Assembly (NCBI RefSeq): GCF_034702125.1
Contig: NC_085880.1
Location: 16,655,148 to 16,719,147 of the forward strand
Origin: Engraulis encrasicolus
Taxonomy: Eukaryota; Chordata; Actinopteri; Clupeiformes; Engraulidae
Reading direction: 5' to 3'
DNA length: 64,000 bases
Within the stretch, counting starts at the first letter, position 1; each line of letters begins with the position of its first letter. Position numbers and translations under genes: made by a program. The notes under the pieces were generated by a model. That model searched no databases. It was not told where the DNA came from and saw only the letters and a program-made list of their open reading frames with translations. This document shows positions 24,362-36,811 of this stretch, piece after piece.

Positions 24362-24915
24362 CTTTTTGCCTTTCAATTTGTGATAGGAGAGTGAAAATAT
24401 CGACAGGAGGCAAGTGGGGAGAGAGAGACGGAATCGAACATACTGTACATGCACGCCGTGGTGTAGCAGTACAGTGCCCTACTGCTTGTGACACAGCAGG
24501 GCCTCCTGTTCATCCTTTAGTCTAGCTGTTGACAGTTTTTAAAAATATATATACAGTATATTGAGCTTGCCTTTATGTTTGTGATAGGACAGTGAAAATA
24601 TCGACAGGAAGAGAGTGGGGAGACAGACGGAATCAGACGTACTGTACGTACACGTCGGCCGTGTAGCAGCACAGTGCCCTACTGCTTGAGCCACAGCAGG
24701 GGCCTCCTGTTCATCCTTTCGTCTAGCTGCTCACAGTTTTTAAAAAATATATATCTTTTCTGACCTTGCCTTTATGTTTGTGAAAATATCGACAGGAAGT
24801 GAGTGGGGAGACAGAGACGGAATCGAATGTACGTACACACCGTGTAGCAGCATAGTACCCTACACTGCTTGAGGCACAGCAGTGGCCTCTGTTCATCCGT
24901 TCGTCTAGCTTGCTT
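24362..24915 (-). repeat. three tandem, diverged antisense SINE-like units, period about 200 bp
   Basis: The order 'tgcctttatgtttgtgatag', 'gaaaatatcgacaggaag', 'gagacggaatcgaa', 'gtgtagcagcacagtgccct', 'cctcctgttcatccttt(c/a)' recurs three times, starting near 24366, 24570 and 24766. 'Ggaatcgaa' and 'gtgtagcagca' look like an inverted B box and head of a tRNA-derived SINE. I infer local tandem duplication of one antisense SINE with its flank. Confidence 0.75.
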
Positions 24916-25216
24916 GTGGTTCAGCTTACGTGGTTCAGATACGTCTCATATCTCTCTATCAGACACACACGCTTAACAGAATTCTTGTCGATTGTGTGAG
25001 GCTACCAGCCTCAGACTGGAGCAAAGATCATGGAAATTGACTCATTGGAAAAGCAGTATAGTATGTAATACCCCCATCCTCTATAAACACACAGAGATCC
25101 CTCTCTGCCTTTACAGGGTGAGCGCACTAGATAACTCTATATACACTATACTGCCTTGTATATACAGTACATGAGGGATATAGTATGTGGATGAGTTGAG
25201 GCATTTTACAGTTTTA

Positions 25217-25931
25217 CAGTTCTTTTTTTGTAACTTGCTTTTGCGGAACTCTTCACACAAATCCACAAACCTATAACCAAATTAGCTTAAAAAAGGCCCT
25301 GCCGTAGCCATCCGGTGGGGCACTCGCCTGCCATGTGGCTGACCCAGGTTCGATTCTCGGCCCTTTGTCGACCCCTCCCCATTTCTCTCCCCATTCGTTT
25401 CCTGTCCACCTCTTGTACTGCCCTGTCAATAATAAAGTCTAAAAGACCAAATATATATATATGTATATACAAATTAGCTAAAAAAACAACCTATAACCAA
25501 AATAGCACAAAAAATGCTTTGCGTTCAGTTTGCCGTTTATAACACACTTTGCAAATTGTAACAAAAATAATTCACTGCACAACACTTTTTCATAACTGAA
25601 CACACAACTCACTGCTTTTACACACAATTTCCAAATGATGAAGGCACCCCTAGACTCCTATAACCTCCTCAAAATGGCATACTCTGTGAATAGAAAAGCC
25701 AAGAGGCAAAGTGTGTTTTCAATTTTTACTGTCTGTGTCTAGTTTCTCCAAGTGAAAACTTTGTTTGTGTTAAGGATTTGGTACAAAAAAAATATTTTCA
25801 GAACTTTGCATGGAGTTTAGTTTGGTTTTGCAATGTACTACCCACACAGTCTTGCTTGATTTGCTGTAAAGTCATTGTATTTGTGTAAAGACTTCTCCAC
25901 AAAATCTTTTCATCAGGTCAGAAAAAAACTG
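25217..25931. mobile_element. TA-flanked MITE with CAGTTCTTTTTTTG ends, carrying a nested SINE
   Basis: The left end follows TA and reads CAGTTCTTTTTTTG; the right end reads CTGAxx-free GAAAAAAACTG followed by TA. Ends starting CAGT next to TA fit Tc1/mariner-type non-autonomous elements. The interior is interrupted by the SINE at 25288-25470. A second TACAGTTTTA start lies 8 bases upstream, so the left border is ambiguous. Confidence 0.55.
25288..25470 (+). mobile_element. tRNA-derived SINE nested in a MITE
   Basis: Head 'ggccctgccgtagccatcc', A-box-like 'gggcactcgcctgcc' and B-box 'caggttcgattctcgg', body ending 'cctgtccacctcttgtactg', tail 'aaaagaccaaatatatat'. Flanked by aaattagct at 25279-25287 and 25471-25479. 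Confidence 0.9.
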
Positions 25932-26201
25932 TAATGGAAGCATATTATTCCACTCCTCCTACAGGGAAACGCACAGAGCGTTGCAGACAGGTCAAACGTA
26001 ATGTGGAACCCACGTGGAGGTGGAGCCTCCCGGATTTGCCTCGTGGAAACCTGGGGAGAGCAGAAGGAAACTTTCTCAACAAAGGCCATTTAAAGGAAAG
26101 TCAAATAGTTCTTGTTTTAGGAGAGACTAAATAGACTGCAGTTATATAGTGCCTTTCTACCCACGAGGGCTTTACGGTTAATGACTCTCAAATTTGCCTA
26201 T

Positions 26202-26368
<167 letters not shown>

Positions 26369-26702
26369 AGTGGTAACATTGTAAGCAGTCGGAGTTCAGT
26401 TTCTCTCAAGGACACTACAACAGGGTCAACACAAGCTGAAATCCAATCCCCAACCTTCCAATTGCTGGATTTTTCTAGTGCTTGAACCCATGTCACCCTC
26501 AAGGATTCAGTAAGTGTACTTTTTCACTTTATTCACCTATTTTTCCCTCCTCCTTAAAGTGCTGGCTGAAGTAGCAGCTTTTTTGTCTTTTTTGTTTTTC
26601 AGCACATCAGTGCTATAGTGTTGAACTCTCTCTGGTTAAGTGGGTATGCCCAGACAGACAGTGCTGTTCAATTCAAGCGCACCACATCGAAATCTCCAGA
26701 GG

Positions 26703-26703
<1 letters not shown>

Positions 26704-26781
<78 letters not shown>
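26704..26781. repeat. (CT)n microsatellite
   Basis: An uninterrupted CT run of about 78 bases. Confidence 0.95.
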
Positions 26782-26785
<4 letters not shown>

Positions 26786-27197
26786 TGCGTCAAAAAGCCT
26801 ACTCACCTCGCCGAGCCCTCCTTCAGACAATGTTGGCTTTGCTTGTCTTAATTACTAACTGCTCTGGGACATGCTGCTCTTAAAATGTGGTTCAAAATGT
26901 CCGCACGGAGTGATCAGGTCCCCTTAAAAAACAAAAGTGGTGCCGTAGCGAGCCATCCCGGCCCCCATAAATCACCAGTCCCACATCACTGTGGCTCAGG
27001 CCCCCTGTTACTTATAGGGACGGACCCATGGGGGCGCTCTGTGGGGAAGGCTCAAATGCACTGCCACCCGCCCCAATTAATTATTTTTAGAAAGGGCTTC
27101 AACCAATTTTTCCCCACTCTCTCACTCACTCCACTCCACTACAACCCTTAAATCCTAGCAGGGAGGCAAACGGACGAAATGCAGCCAATTCTGTCAT

Positions 27198-27478
27198 CAG
27201 GGCCGGCACTAGGCATAGGCAGACCAGGCGGTCGCCTAGGGCGCCAAATGTCTTGGGGGTGCCATGTCCCACAGAATTAGAACATTAAGTGAAATAAAGC
27301 ATTAAGCTTTGTATTGACAATTATTATTAATGGGCACTCAATACATACTGTATGTAGGTAGTAGATCAGCTGTGCTCTATCAAATGTATGCCTCTATAAA
27401 CGCATGCCAATTCCTAATTCCACCAAAAACAAAGAGGGGTGCTCGCCTAGGGCACCAAATGGACTAGAGCCGGCCCTG
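27198..27478. mobile_element. hAT-type MITE with perfect 8-bp target duplication
   Basis: 281 bp. Left end CAGGGCCGGCACTAG and right end CTAGAGCCGGCCCTG are inverted copies. 'Gcctagggc(g/a)ccaaatg' occurs near each end. The 8-mer tctgtcat flanks it at 27190-27197 and 27479-27486. No coding capacity. Confidence 0.92.
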
Positions 27479-28081
27479 TCTGTCATCAAGGAATTAGACA
27501 CTTATTTAGGGTCGGCCTGACCAGAGACGGGAAGTTAGTTTCTGACCTTGTCAGACATTATTAGCGCGTTCCAGCTCTCTCACGCTTAGAGCGGGACTGA
27601 TAGATTATATGCTGTGGCTTGCCAAGAACAGTGTTTCACTTTAATATATTTTGGAAGGACGAATGTGTTGCCAATAAACTCCAGTTCTCCTCTGACTTTT
27701 ATGGTGTTTGGACGATATCGCACAAAAGTAACAGAGGGAATTTAGGAATTGGCCACTGAAACGGGGCCGCATTCTTTCGCATGGATGTGTTGAGGTTTGT
27801 GCGTGTCGTGTTGGCATTGTGCGTTTTTTGTCGTGAATGTTGCCTCTTCTCTTGAAGCTCCTCCTAAGAGATTACATTCTGGTCATGGTGATAATTTGTT
27901 TTGGGGTTGAGGCAAAAGGCTTGTGGTATTATTTTATATATATATATAATTTCTTTTAAAGAGCTTTCCAAAAATATACGGATTTACTTGATCCTGGAAA
28001 TGTCATTCTATGGTGCTACAGTACGCAGAACACAAGACAGCACATCATGCCTTCACTGGGGAGAGGCCCTATCGCCTCTGC

Positions 28082-28310
28082 CAGGGCCGCTGACAGCTTT
28101 GGCTGGACCCGGGACAAAAATCTCTGAATGGGCCCCCGTTCCTCCTAACCCTCATAGCAAATATAGTGCATTCTCCCTCCCTCAAATCAACGTATTTTGA
28201 AATAAAACAGAACCATTAACCGCAACTTCATGAGGATCCAGTTCTGGGGCCCCCCTCATTCCTGGGACCGGGACAAGAGACCCATTTGTCCCTCCCAGTC
28301 GGCGGGCCTG
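28082..28310 (+). mobile_element. MITE family F1, copy E, with enlarged interior
   Basis: Has CAGGGCCGCTGACAGC, 'gatccagttctggggcccc', 'gggaccgggacaaga' and ends GGCGGGCCTG. At 229 bp it is about 70 bases longer than other copies because of extra AT-rich sequence in the middle. 'Ctatcgcctctgc' occurs before it and again just before the CTG array after it. Confidence 0.8.
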
Positions 28311-28325
28311 ACCTCTTCTATCGCC

Positions 28326-28326
<1 letters not shown>

Positions 28327-28368
<42 letters not shown>
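28327..28368. repeat. (CTG)14 triplet repeat
   Basis: Fourteen uninterrupted CTG units. Ser/Ala/Gln homopolymer frames over it are artefacts. Confidence 0.97.
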
Positions 28369-28369
<1 letters not shown>

Positions 28370-28684
28370 ACACACTGCAGAGAACAGACAATGCATATTA
28401 AACGGCTTTCTTTAATTAAATAGCCCGCTTCCTCCAAAAAAAGAGGACTACAGAGCCAAAACAGCTTTGCATTGGCAGGGACAAGCAAGCTCTTCACCCC
28501 CACCCACCACTCCCCACCATTTATGTCCCCCACCCACCCCTATTAAAAAAAAACCCTCAATATATTACATTTAATAATTCCAACAAATAATTATGCACAT
28601 GAACAGGAAAAGTGAGCTCAATAAATGATTGTCTGAGCAGCAGGCTACTTTTCATACCTGAAAAAAACACGGTGGTGGGAATAG

Positions 28685-28831
28685 GTAGGGCCGACGACAG
28701 GGGGGGTATGTTGTCCCTGGCCCAGAGAGATAGGAGGCCCAGAATTGGGTCCCCATTACGTTGTATGTATTGGGTAGGGGGCCCTGTCAGATGACTTTGT
28801 CCCGGTCCCAGCAAAAGCTGTCAGCGGCCTT
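28685..28831 (-). mobile_element. MITE family F1, copy F (antisense), perfect 8-bp target duplication
   Basis: 147 bp, from GTAGGGCCGACGACAGG to GCTGTCAGCGGCCTT. The 8-mer gggaatag lies at 28677-28684 and 28832-28839. Confidence 0.9.
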
Positions 28832-29198
28832 GGGAATAGGGATGGTGTTTCTGCACGTCTGCTCAGGAGAGAGTGATCAGGCCTGACTCTTGACCACACA
28901 CCTGTTCGGCGGTGTTGACTCCATGCCAGACTGGCTTGGCATAAACAGGGGAGGAGAGGGGAGGGGAGGGGAGGGGAGGAAGTAGACCATGATGGTGACC
29001 AGCAGCATATTTTCCTTGACAATAGAAGTGGCCGGTGGGTGTTAAGGGGTTCCTTCCGGACACCTCTCACCATTCGTGCCAGTCTCCCAGCCCACCTCCT
29101 CTACTGCACACCACCTCCTCCTGCATCCCCCCTCCTCCTCACTCCCCCACAACCCCCCTCCTCATCACTCACCAACCTACCCTCATCAATAAAGGAGA

Positions 29199-29330
29199 CA
29201 GTGTTCCCGGGCCCAGGGAGAGAGGGGGGCCAGAATTGGGTCCTCATTACATTGTAGGCCTTTGTATTGGGCTGGGGGGCCCTTTCAGATCACTTTGTCC
29301 TGGGCCCGGCCAAAGCTGTCAGCAGCCCTG
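29199..29330 (-). mobile_element. MITE family F1, copy G (antisense), left end truncated
   Basis: Shows TTCCCGGGCCCAGGG, CCTCATTACATTGTAGG and ends GCTGTCAGCAGCCCTG. About 30 bases expected at the left end are missing. Confidence 0.8.
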
Positions 29331-29699
29331 CTCATGCGTATCTTGCCAAGGAAATGAGGGTGGCTTCAGGCTGTGCTGTGTAAGCAGAGGATGCCTGCAG
29401 GCCCCACTTGTGTAAATGACTTCTACACAGGTGTGCTGGCGAGCCCACACTCTGTACACATAAAATCAGCAAAAAATAAGCAGCAAAATAAACACACTGA
29501 CTGCACACTCACAAAACAAATGGCTGGTAGCCGCGGCACACTCTCTGGGAAATGCTGCATGCATGGATCATCCTGCATCTGTGTCCACACGCAGTTCTCA
29601 GTAATGTGTCTAAAAAGAAGTATTCCATTTTTTATTATCATAATGTCTTTGTTGTGTTTGACTAGCTCTATTCAGTTGCATAGTTAGTTCACCTCTACT

Positions 29700-30046
29700 T
29701 TAAAGGTGCACTGTGTAATATTTTCAATTGTTTATTTCCAGAATTAATGCTCAACATTCAAAAATGTTACCTTTTTCATGAATACTTACCACCACCATCA
29801 AATTCTAAGTATTCAATACGACTGAAAAAAAATGCCGTTTTTATACACAAAAAGGGGATCTGCTCCATTGTCCGCCATTTCCAGATATAGACATTTTTAG
29901 CTGCAAAACTGTCATACTAGTTAATATTAGTTAATTATGTGTAAGAATTAATGAGAAGATGAGAATTTGGCAGTAGAAAGCTGTTTCAATGAGCGGCATA
30001 GCTGCAATACCTATTCTGGCCACAATCCTACACAGTGCGCCTTTAA
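29700..30046. mobile_element. TTAA-flanked MITE (piggyBac-like), copy 1
   Basis: Starts TTAAAGGTGCACTGTGTA and ends TACACAGTGCGCCTTTAA, an inverted pair with TTAA on both sides as in piggyBac insertions. The interior shares 'tttcatgaatacttaccacc' and 'atcaaattctaagtattca' with copy 2 at 58854. Non-coding. Confidence 0.85.
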
Positions 30047-30237
30047 CTTTGTGTTTAAGCTGGATTCCCAGTTCTAGTTGTTCGACAAAAGATAGCAGAT
30101 GCCTAATTATTTCTACAGTTGTTAATGTGTGTGTGCGGCACACCCAGTACCAGGTGCACAGAGCCTCATTGGCCGACCTCTATTTGCCATTGATGGTCCT
30201 ATCCAGTTATGCCAAAAATTATTTGGTGAATCACCTG

Positions 30238-30239
<2 letters not shown>

Positions 30240-30317
<78 letters not shown>

Positions 30318-30324
30318 TGTGTGT

Positions 30325-30362
<38 letters not shown>

Positions 30363-30560
30363 CGTGCGCGTGTGTGTGCGTGCGTGCGTGCGTGCGTGTG
30401 TGTGCGTGCGTGTGTGTGTGTGATGGAATGTGTGTGTGTGTGTGTGATGGGCTGTGTGTGTGTGTGTGAGCATGTGAGCACACATGCACGTGTGTGTGCG
30501 TGTGTGCGCCTGCGTGTGTGTGTGTGATGTACGTGCCTGTGTATGTGTGTGTGCGTGTGA
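30240..30560. repeat. (GT)n microsatellite with GCGT and GATGG interruptions
   Basis: A pure GT run to about 30316, then a long imperfect stretch of GTGC, GCGT and TGATGG variants. Confidence 0.95.
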
Positions 30561-31570
30561 GTTGTATATGTGTCCAAGCTCAAGCTGGCTGAGAGGAATC
30601 AGATTAAACAGCTTGCTGTCACCTAATGCAAATAAACAGATGACAGCTAATTACATTCCCTATAAATAGATTGATCAAATCAGTGTTGCACACAGGCACA
30701 GGAACAGATGGCTATGGCTGGAGTGTCCATCAAGAAAACATATTAGACGCCGGTAAAGCTGTAACCTACTATAGAGTTCACTGGCAAACAAAGGTAATAC
30801 TTTATCTCACTTCAAATAGAAAACGGTGCCTCACAGTCACGGTCACAGTTACACTCGTCCTGATCTTTCATTTCTCCCACCTCTTTCATTTGCAGTACAA
30901 CTTTCAACTTTGCTGTACTGTATAGTCATAAAGTCAGTGGGTCACAGCCAGCCTTAAAAATAATCATTAAAAAAACACATGATAGAGGAGGAGATGATCA
31001 GGAGTTGGTTCAGGTTTATTTTTCCGTTTGTTTCTCGACCTTGCACTGAAGCATTGCCAGGCCGTCATTTGCTGATGAATCATTTCTTTTGAGCGAGCGA
31101 GCACAATTAAATGTATTTAAAATGCCTACACCATCACTCACTCCACTCCCCACAAACGTATTACCGTCGGCGACAACCGCTCTCTCTCACACAACACAGA
31201 ATGTCCTCTCCAAATAATGAATGGACAGTGGCTTTGTGCCTGCATAAGCATTCACGCACAGGCACAGTACTGCGTTGCTACTTTGTCTTCATTTTGTAAA
31301 CGTCTGAGACAGTGGAGATAATGACAGAGTTCTCTTAAAAGGTGCCATACATTACATCTGTCCAATAGCTATCAAAGGCGGCACAGGCCAGTTCCTGTTC
31401 CAACTTCCGCATTCCGCATTCCGCTTTCTGCATTCCGAGGGTCATGATGCAGACTCATCATGCCACATGCTTCTATTTCCTCACCCTGGCAGATACATAA
31501 ATCATGTGGCGCATGCCGTCAGAAAGCATTCTCCATTTCTTTCTTTCTCAGTTCTCTCTGTCTGTTACGG
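30561..31570. other. intergenic stretch, no feature recognised
   Basis: About 1 kb of mixed sequence. A small 'ttccgcattccgcattcc' repeat lies near 31410. Nothing else can be supported. Confidence 0.4.
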
Positions 31571-31583
31571 TCTCTTATTTTCC

Positions 31584-31616
31584 CTCTCTCTCTCTCTCGC
31601 TCTCTCTAGCTCTCCT

Positions 31617-31685
<69 letters not shown>

Positions 31686-31708
31686 TCTGTTTCTGTCTCT
31701 CATTCTAG

Positions 31709-31772
<64 letters not shown>
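31584..31772. repeat. (CT)n followed by (ATCT)16 microsatellite
   Basis: A CT run (about 31584-31680), a short CT-rich bridge, then about 16 ATCT units (31710-31772). The tetranucleotide run ends directly at a SINE fragment. Confidence 0.95.
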
Positions 31773-31890
31773 GCTGTACATTGCTCCAGGGACGGTAACC
31801 AATACCCTGTGAAATACGTAAGCTGTAACAGCTGTAAACTGTAAGTTGCTTTGGATAAAAATGTCCGCTAAGAATAATGTAATTATTTTC
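31773..31890 (+). mobile_element. 3' half of a tRNA-derived SINE
   Basis: 'Ttgctccagggacggtaacc', 'aataccctgtgaaatacgta' and the tail 'gtaagttgctttggataaaa' correspond to the 3' half of the SINE at 53267-53460. The tRNA-like head is missing and replaced by the ATCT array. Confidence 0.75.
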
Positions 31891-32242
31891 TGCAGCTTCT
31901 TTTTTAGTCTTTACACACTATATTGTTTGAAAGTTCCCCAGCCTTACAAACTCGACTGGCCCGAATGCAGAGCGAGCCGCGAGAACCTGAGAATGTGGCG
32001 TGCATGGCTGACATCATTATCCTTGTTGTTCGTGGCACAAATAACTCTAATAAGTCGGCGGTGTTGTGTGCCGGTGTCAGGGGGTGAGCCCGCATCGGGG
32101 GGACGGACGGCAGTGGGCCGAGGGGGGGGTTGAGTCCCCCGCGGCGGTGACTGCCATGCCGGGCCACGGAGCCGGGAAACAAATGAGCCACACCGTGCCT
32201 CCTCATTCATCAGGACCTGAGCTGAGCTGCTACTCCTCCCAG

Positions 32243-33450
32243 GCGGCTTGACTCTCCTCTCCTCTCCTCTCCTCTCACCTTCTCTCCTCTCCTCTCCTCT
32301 CCTCTCCTCTCCTCTCACCTTCTCTCCTCTCCTCTCCTCTCCTCTCCTCTCCTCACACCTTCTCTCCTCTCCTCCTCTCTTCTCCTCTCATCTCCTCTCC
32401 TCTCACCTTCTCTCCTCTCCTCTCCTCTCCTCTCCTCTCCTCTCCTCTCCTCTCCTCTCCTCTCTTCACATCTCCTCTGCTCACCTCTCCTCTCCTCTCC
32501 TCTCCTCCTCTCTCCTCTCCTCTCCCCTCTCCTCACACCTTCTCTCCTCTCCTCCTCTCTCCTTTCCTCTCCTCTCCTCATACCTTCTCTCCTCTCCTCA
32601 CACCTTCTCTCCTCTCCTTTCCTCTCCTCTCATCACACCTTCTCTCCTCTCCTCTCCTCTCTTCTCTTCACATCTTCTCTTCTCTTCTCTCCTCTCTTCA
32701 CACCTTCTCTGCTCTCCGTTCCTCTCCTCTTCCCTCCTCTTCCCTCCTCTTTTCACATCTTGTCTGCTCTCCTCTCCTCCCTTCACAACTTTCCCAACCT
32801 CCCTCTCTCCTCTTCTCTCCCATTCCCCCCCTCTCCCTCTCATTCCCACCTATCATCTCCTCTCCCATACCTCTCCTTTCCTCTCTTATCCTCTCCCTCT
32901 CCTCCCCTCTCATCCCTCCCCTATCCTCTTCTCTCCCATACCTCCCCCTACATCCCTCTCTTGTTCTCCTTCTCTCTCTCCCTCTCTCTCTCTCCCTGTC
33001 TTTCTTCCTTCTCTCCCATCTCCTTTCCCCCTTTTTCTAACTTACTTTTTCCACTTCTTCCCTTTCCCGCCATCCCTCCATTGCTCCATCACTCCATCTG
33101 TTTCCTCCCTCTATTTTCTTACCTCCCTTCATCTCTTTCATCGCTTCACTTTTCCCACTTTCTCATTCCCTCCATTGCTGTCGCCATCACTCGTTTCCTT
33201 TTTACTTTCCCTCTCTTTTCTATCTCTCATTCAACTCTTTTCTCTCATTTCCACTTCCACCCCACTCTCTATCACTCTCTCACTCTTTTCTCTTCTTTCC
33301 TGTCTTCCACTCTGCCACTCATTTTTCTCCTCTACCACTCACTCACTCTTTGCTACTTTTATCATTCATCATCCCACCATCCTTCCCTGTTTCTCTTTCT
33401 CATACTCTCTCACTCCATCCTCTCTCTCTTTCACACCTCCCTTTTCCTGG
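32243..33450. repeat. 1.2-kb polypyrimidine tract
   Basis: Nearly all C and T on the plus strand. The left third is (TCTCC)n pentanucleotide with repeated ACCTTCTCTCCTC breaks; the right two thirds degrade into TTTCC/CATT words. It gives 401- and 301-codon open frames rich in Ser, Leu and Pro that are not genes. A homopurine-homopyrimidine tract of this size can form triplex DNA. Confidence 0.9.
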
Positions 33451-34738
33451 TGAGCACACATACGGTGCCTGCAATGACAAAGAGGACAAATAACCTTTCC
33501 GATCAGATGTGGACCAAAAAAGAGGGCATTTCTTCAGGTCTTTGTGATAAAACCTTTTTAAAACTACGAGCCTCTTCCCATCTTAGATCCCACTATGCTA
33601 ATGCTGCGGGGTGGGGGGGACGACAAAACAAATCAAGAAAAATGTCTCCATTAAAGTTATTTTGAATTGGCCATTTAAAAGTCATTTGCTCTTAAGTGCG
33701 TTGTATAGTCGGTGTGTAATGGAAACAGCAGTGTGATTTCCACAGCGTGTTTAGAATAATTTCCTGCGGAGCTGCTCCTTAGTGGCTAAGGCAGGCTAGT
33801 GTCTACAGTATCTACTTGCAGCTATGTATGTCTGATATGTGTTTGGCTTATGTGTATCCTTGCATGTGGTTTCCTTGTTTGTCTGTATGTAAGTCTTATG
33901 CATGTGCCTCCAGTGTTTGTTTGTCTTTTATGCTGTCTTGGTCAGGACTCCCTGGAAGAAGAGGTTTTATACCTCAATGGGACCTTCCTGGTTAAATAAA
34001 GGTCAAATAACCCATTGATGCCTAGATCACCTGCAAAAAATGCTGCTGAATGCCTAAGCCCTTTTTAAGAAAAATTGCCCTCAGCCTATAAAGACTTAAA
34101 TATCTCAGCCTCTGAAGCACATACAAAAGCATGCAGTAAGTTGTATTCAAACGCTAAGACCCTCATCTTGCATTAGAATGTGTTCATTCATTTCTAACAT
34201 ACCAAGATTTTTAATAAATTTGTCTCAAATCTCATGAGCCTGAATGTTGTGTCATGCAACTCCAGGCACCAGGGCCAATGTTGCGCAACGCAACATCCAG
34301 CATCAATGGGATAAATTAAAAATAGTGCACTGGTGGTGTGTGCATGTTTGCCTGAGGCAGGCTAGCGTAGGCCTACAGCGGTATCTGCATCTGTATCTGC
34401 AGGTATGGCCTCATGGTAGTAACGGCATATGAGCGAAGAGTTTGATTAAGAAATTTGAAATCAAAACTGCAGGAGAAATCCTCAGTAGCCAGATTGTAAT
34501 CAGATCGTTTTGGTGGATGGTTGCTGATGCCTCAGAAAAGAAGGTTAATCATCTGTGACTTGAAGAAGGTTAATCATCTGTTAGAGGTTTAAAAAATACT
34601 ACATCCCTTTGCTAATTGATTCAGACATGATTTTATTCTTCAATAACAATCTCTGTGTAACTTCTATTAGTTGGGAAACGGAAGGCTGAGTGATTTTGTG
34701 ATAGGAGCGTATGCCACATTGGTAAAAAATAAATGAAT
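33451..34738. other. intergenic stretch with a retroposon-like tail at 33935-34012
   Basis: 'Ggactccctggaagaagagg' and 'cctggttaaataaaggtcaa' (33945-34007) match a very common teleost interspersed-repeat tail. The rest holds no gene I can support. Confidence 0.45.
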
Positions 34739-34740
34739 TA

Positions 34741-35875
34741 CAGTATTTCTCAATTGGTTTTGTACATTTCTCACAACAGAATAATCATTCTCAAAAAGTC
34801 TTGTTCAATTGTGACTTCCTGCTGTTATCTGTGCACATGGTAAAATACGTTTCTCATAGTTTTAAGCATTTAGCAAATGCTTTCATCATCATGCATATGG
34901 TTGTGTACAATTCTCAGCTTTTTTGTACATTAGCTATTGCTTTTGTCATATCACTCAAAAAGCATTGTCACTGAATACACAAAACTATCTCAAACCCCAA
35001 AACATTTAGGCCCTATGTCATAGTATAAGTCTTGACATGCAAAATGATTTACCAAGCTGCCATAATGTGTTAAGCACTGTATAATTTCCATTGGATTTGT
35101 GTCTATAAATGTGATCTGAATTGGTGAATTGCTCGCAGGTAAATATTGACTCTCTCTAATCAAAAGCAGTAGAAGGGAAAGAGGAAACAAGCATGCAATA
35201 CAACAATAAGCACTGTACTGCATTACATTACTCTATGCCTTATGTGCCCTTTATAATTACGCTCCACGCAAAATTGCAATATTTCCCCAGAATTTCACAA
35301 GACAGTAAGTGCACTTTATACAGTATCAGTGTATTGTTTCAAATTTATTTTGCTTTACAGTTCTATATTTTTTTCCACATGGGCCTGCAAGACAAGTAAA
35401 AAGGGGTGGTAGAGGGCGCACTTTGACACATCAATCAGAGTTGACTATTTTTTTGATTTTGCAATAAGAAAACCTTTTAATGAATATGTCATACTCTAAA
35501 TGTATATCTAGTACAATCTTACCTGATCTATGTAATATAAAGTCGAATTTACAACATTTTCCATCCATTCTAAACAACATTTCGCTTCAGAAAACATCCT
35601 CAAGAGTGTTGTCAATTGACAACATGACAAATCGATTTGACTAGCTTGTCCATACACTATGACACAATGACTAACCATTCTGCTGGCACTGACGCGTTCA
35701 TTGACACAAAAACTTGGTTTTGAAAGACAAACTAAGGATTTTGAGGAAGAGACTTGGTTTTGCAGGTCATCCATGGTGTTTTGCCATTTGTTAAAGCTGT
35801 TTTGAATATGAATACTGTGTTTTGAAAATTGCGAGAGAGATTCGAGAAATGTACAAAACCAATTGAGAAATACTG
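34741..35875. mobile_element. 1.14-kb TA-flanked element with long terminal inverted repeats (Tc1/mariner-type ends)
   Basis: Left end CAGTATTTCTCAATTGG with TTTTGTACATTTCTC next; right end is the inverse, GAGAAATGTACAAAA then CCAATTGAGAAATACTG. TA lies immediately outside both ends. There is no transposase reading frame, so it is non-autonomous. The interior has many 'tttgtacatt' and 'ctcaaaa' words. Confidence 0.85.
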
Positions 35876-35914
35876 TAATAAAATTCTCCTAGGAACCCTT
35901 CAAGAAGAAAGTTA

Positions 35915-36811
35915 CAGTTTTTCTCGATTGGTTTGGCTAATTTCTTGAAACCGAGATGACATTTCTATAAATGTTGGATCATTTGGCTAAACATTCTTAC
36001 ACTTCTGCACAACAGTTCAGATAACTGGCAAAATGTCATATACCTCCCAAAACAGCTCATTATTGCATCAGCACTAAACCGTCTCCCACATAAATAGTCA
36101 GTACCATAAAAATGGCATATATCCTTCTCAATTGGTTTGGCTCATTTGCATTCATTTAGTCATTCTGTCAAAATAAACTGGATGGTTCAGCATAACGCCA
36201 TGGATCCTCATCACTTGCTCATATCACTCCAAAAACAGTTTACCCGTGTGTCGAAACTAAATTCCTTCCACAGAATGTCGTTTGAAAAAATGTCAAGAAA
36301 TTAGCCAAATAACAGTGGAAACTGTAGTATACACAGTTGTAAAATTATTTTCTACAAACTAGTAAAGTTACAATACCATCTGGCCTGTTGAACACTGTCA
36401 TGAATTTACTGTTTACAGTAAAGAAATTCTTAAAATATTATGTCCTTGACTGTTTTGACAATTGTGTAGACTACTTTGCATATGATGACTCACACAATGA
36501 AATCATGCTGACATGTTTTGGAGAGGGCAACCATTAGACTGAGAATTGTCTAATTCATTTAGATAAGACAGGTCAATTTATTTGGAAAATGTGCTAAATG
36601 TATGCTCAATGTGTCAACTGTAGGGTACTTGTATATAGCCATCTGCCGAGATGTACTAAACATTTGTACAAAGCATTTGAAATTTGATGAAAGCAATGAA
36701 AAATGCCATTCTGTTGTGGGAAATTGTAAGTTGGTTTGGAGATTTGTCCGTGTTGTTTTGAGAATGTCATCTCAGTTTTGAGAAATTAGCCAAACCAATC
36801 GAGAAAAACTG
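35915..36811. mobile_element. 0.9-kb TA-flanked element related to its left neighbour
   Basis: Left end CAGTTTTTCTCGATTGG with TTTGGCTAATTTCTTG; right end is the inverse, CCAATCGAGAAAAACTG. Inverted similarity extends about 50 bases. TA flanks both sides. Only 37 bases separate it from the previous element, whose ends are similar but not the same subfamily. Non-coding. Confidence 0.85.

Noticed and set aside
32248..33665. 401- and 301-codon overlapping open frames
   Set aside because: Same reason: generated by TCTCC-type repeats lacking stop-forming words.
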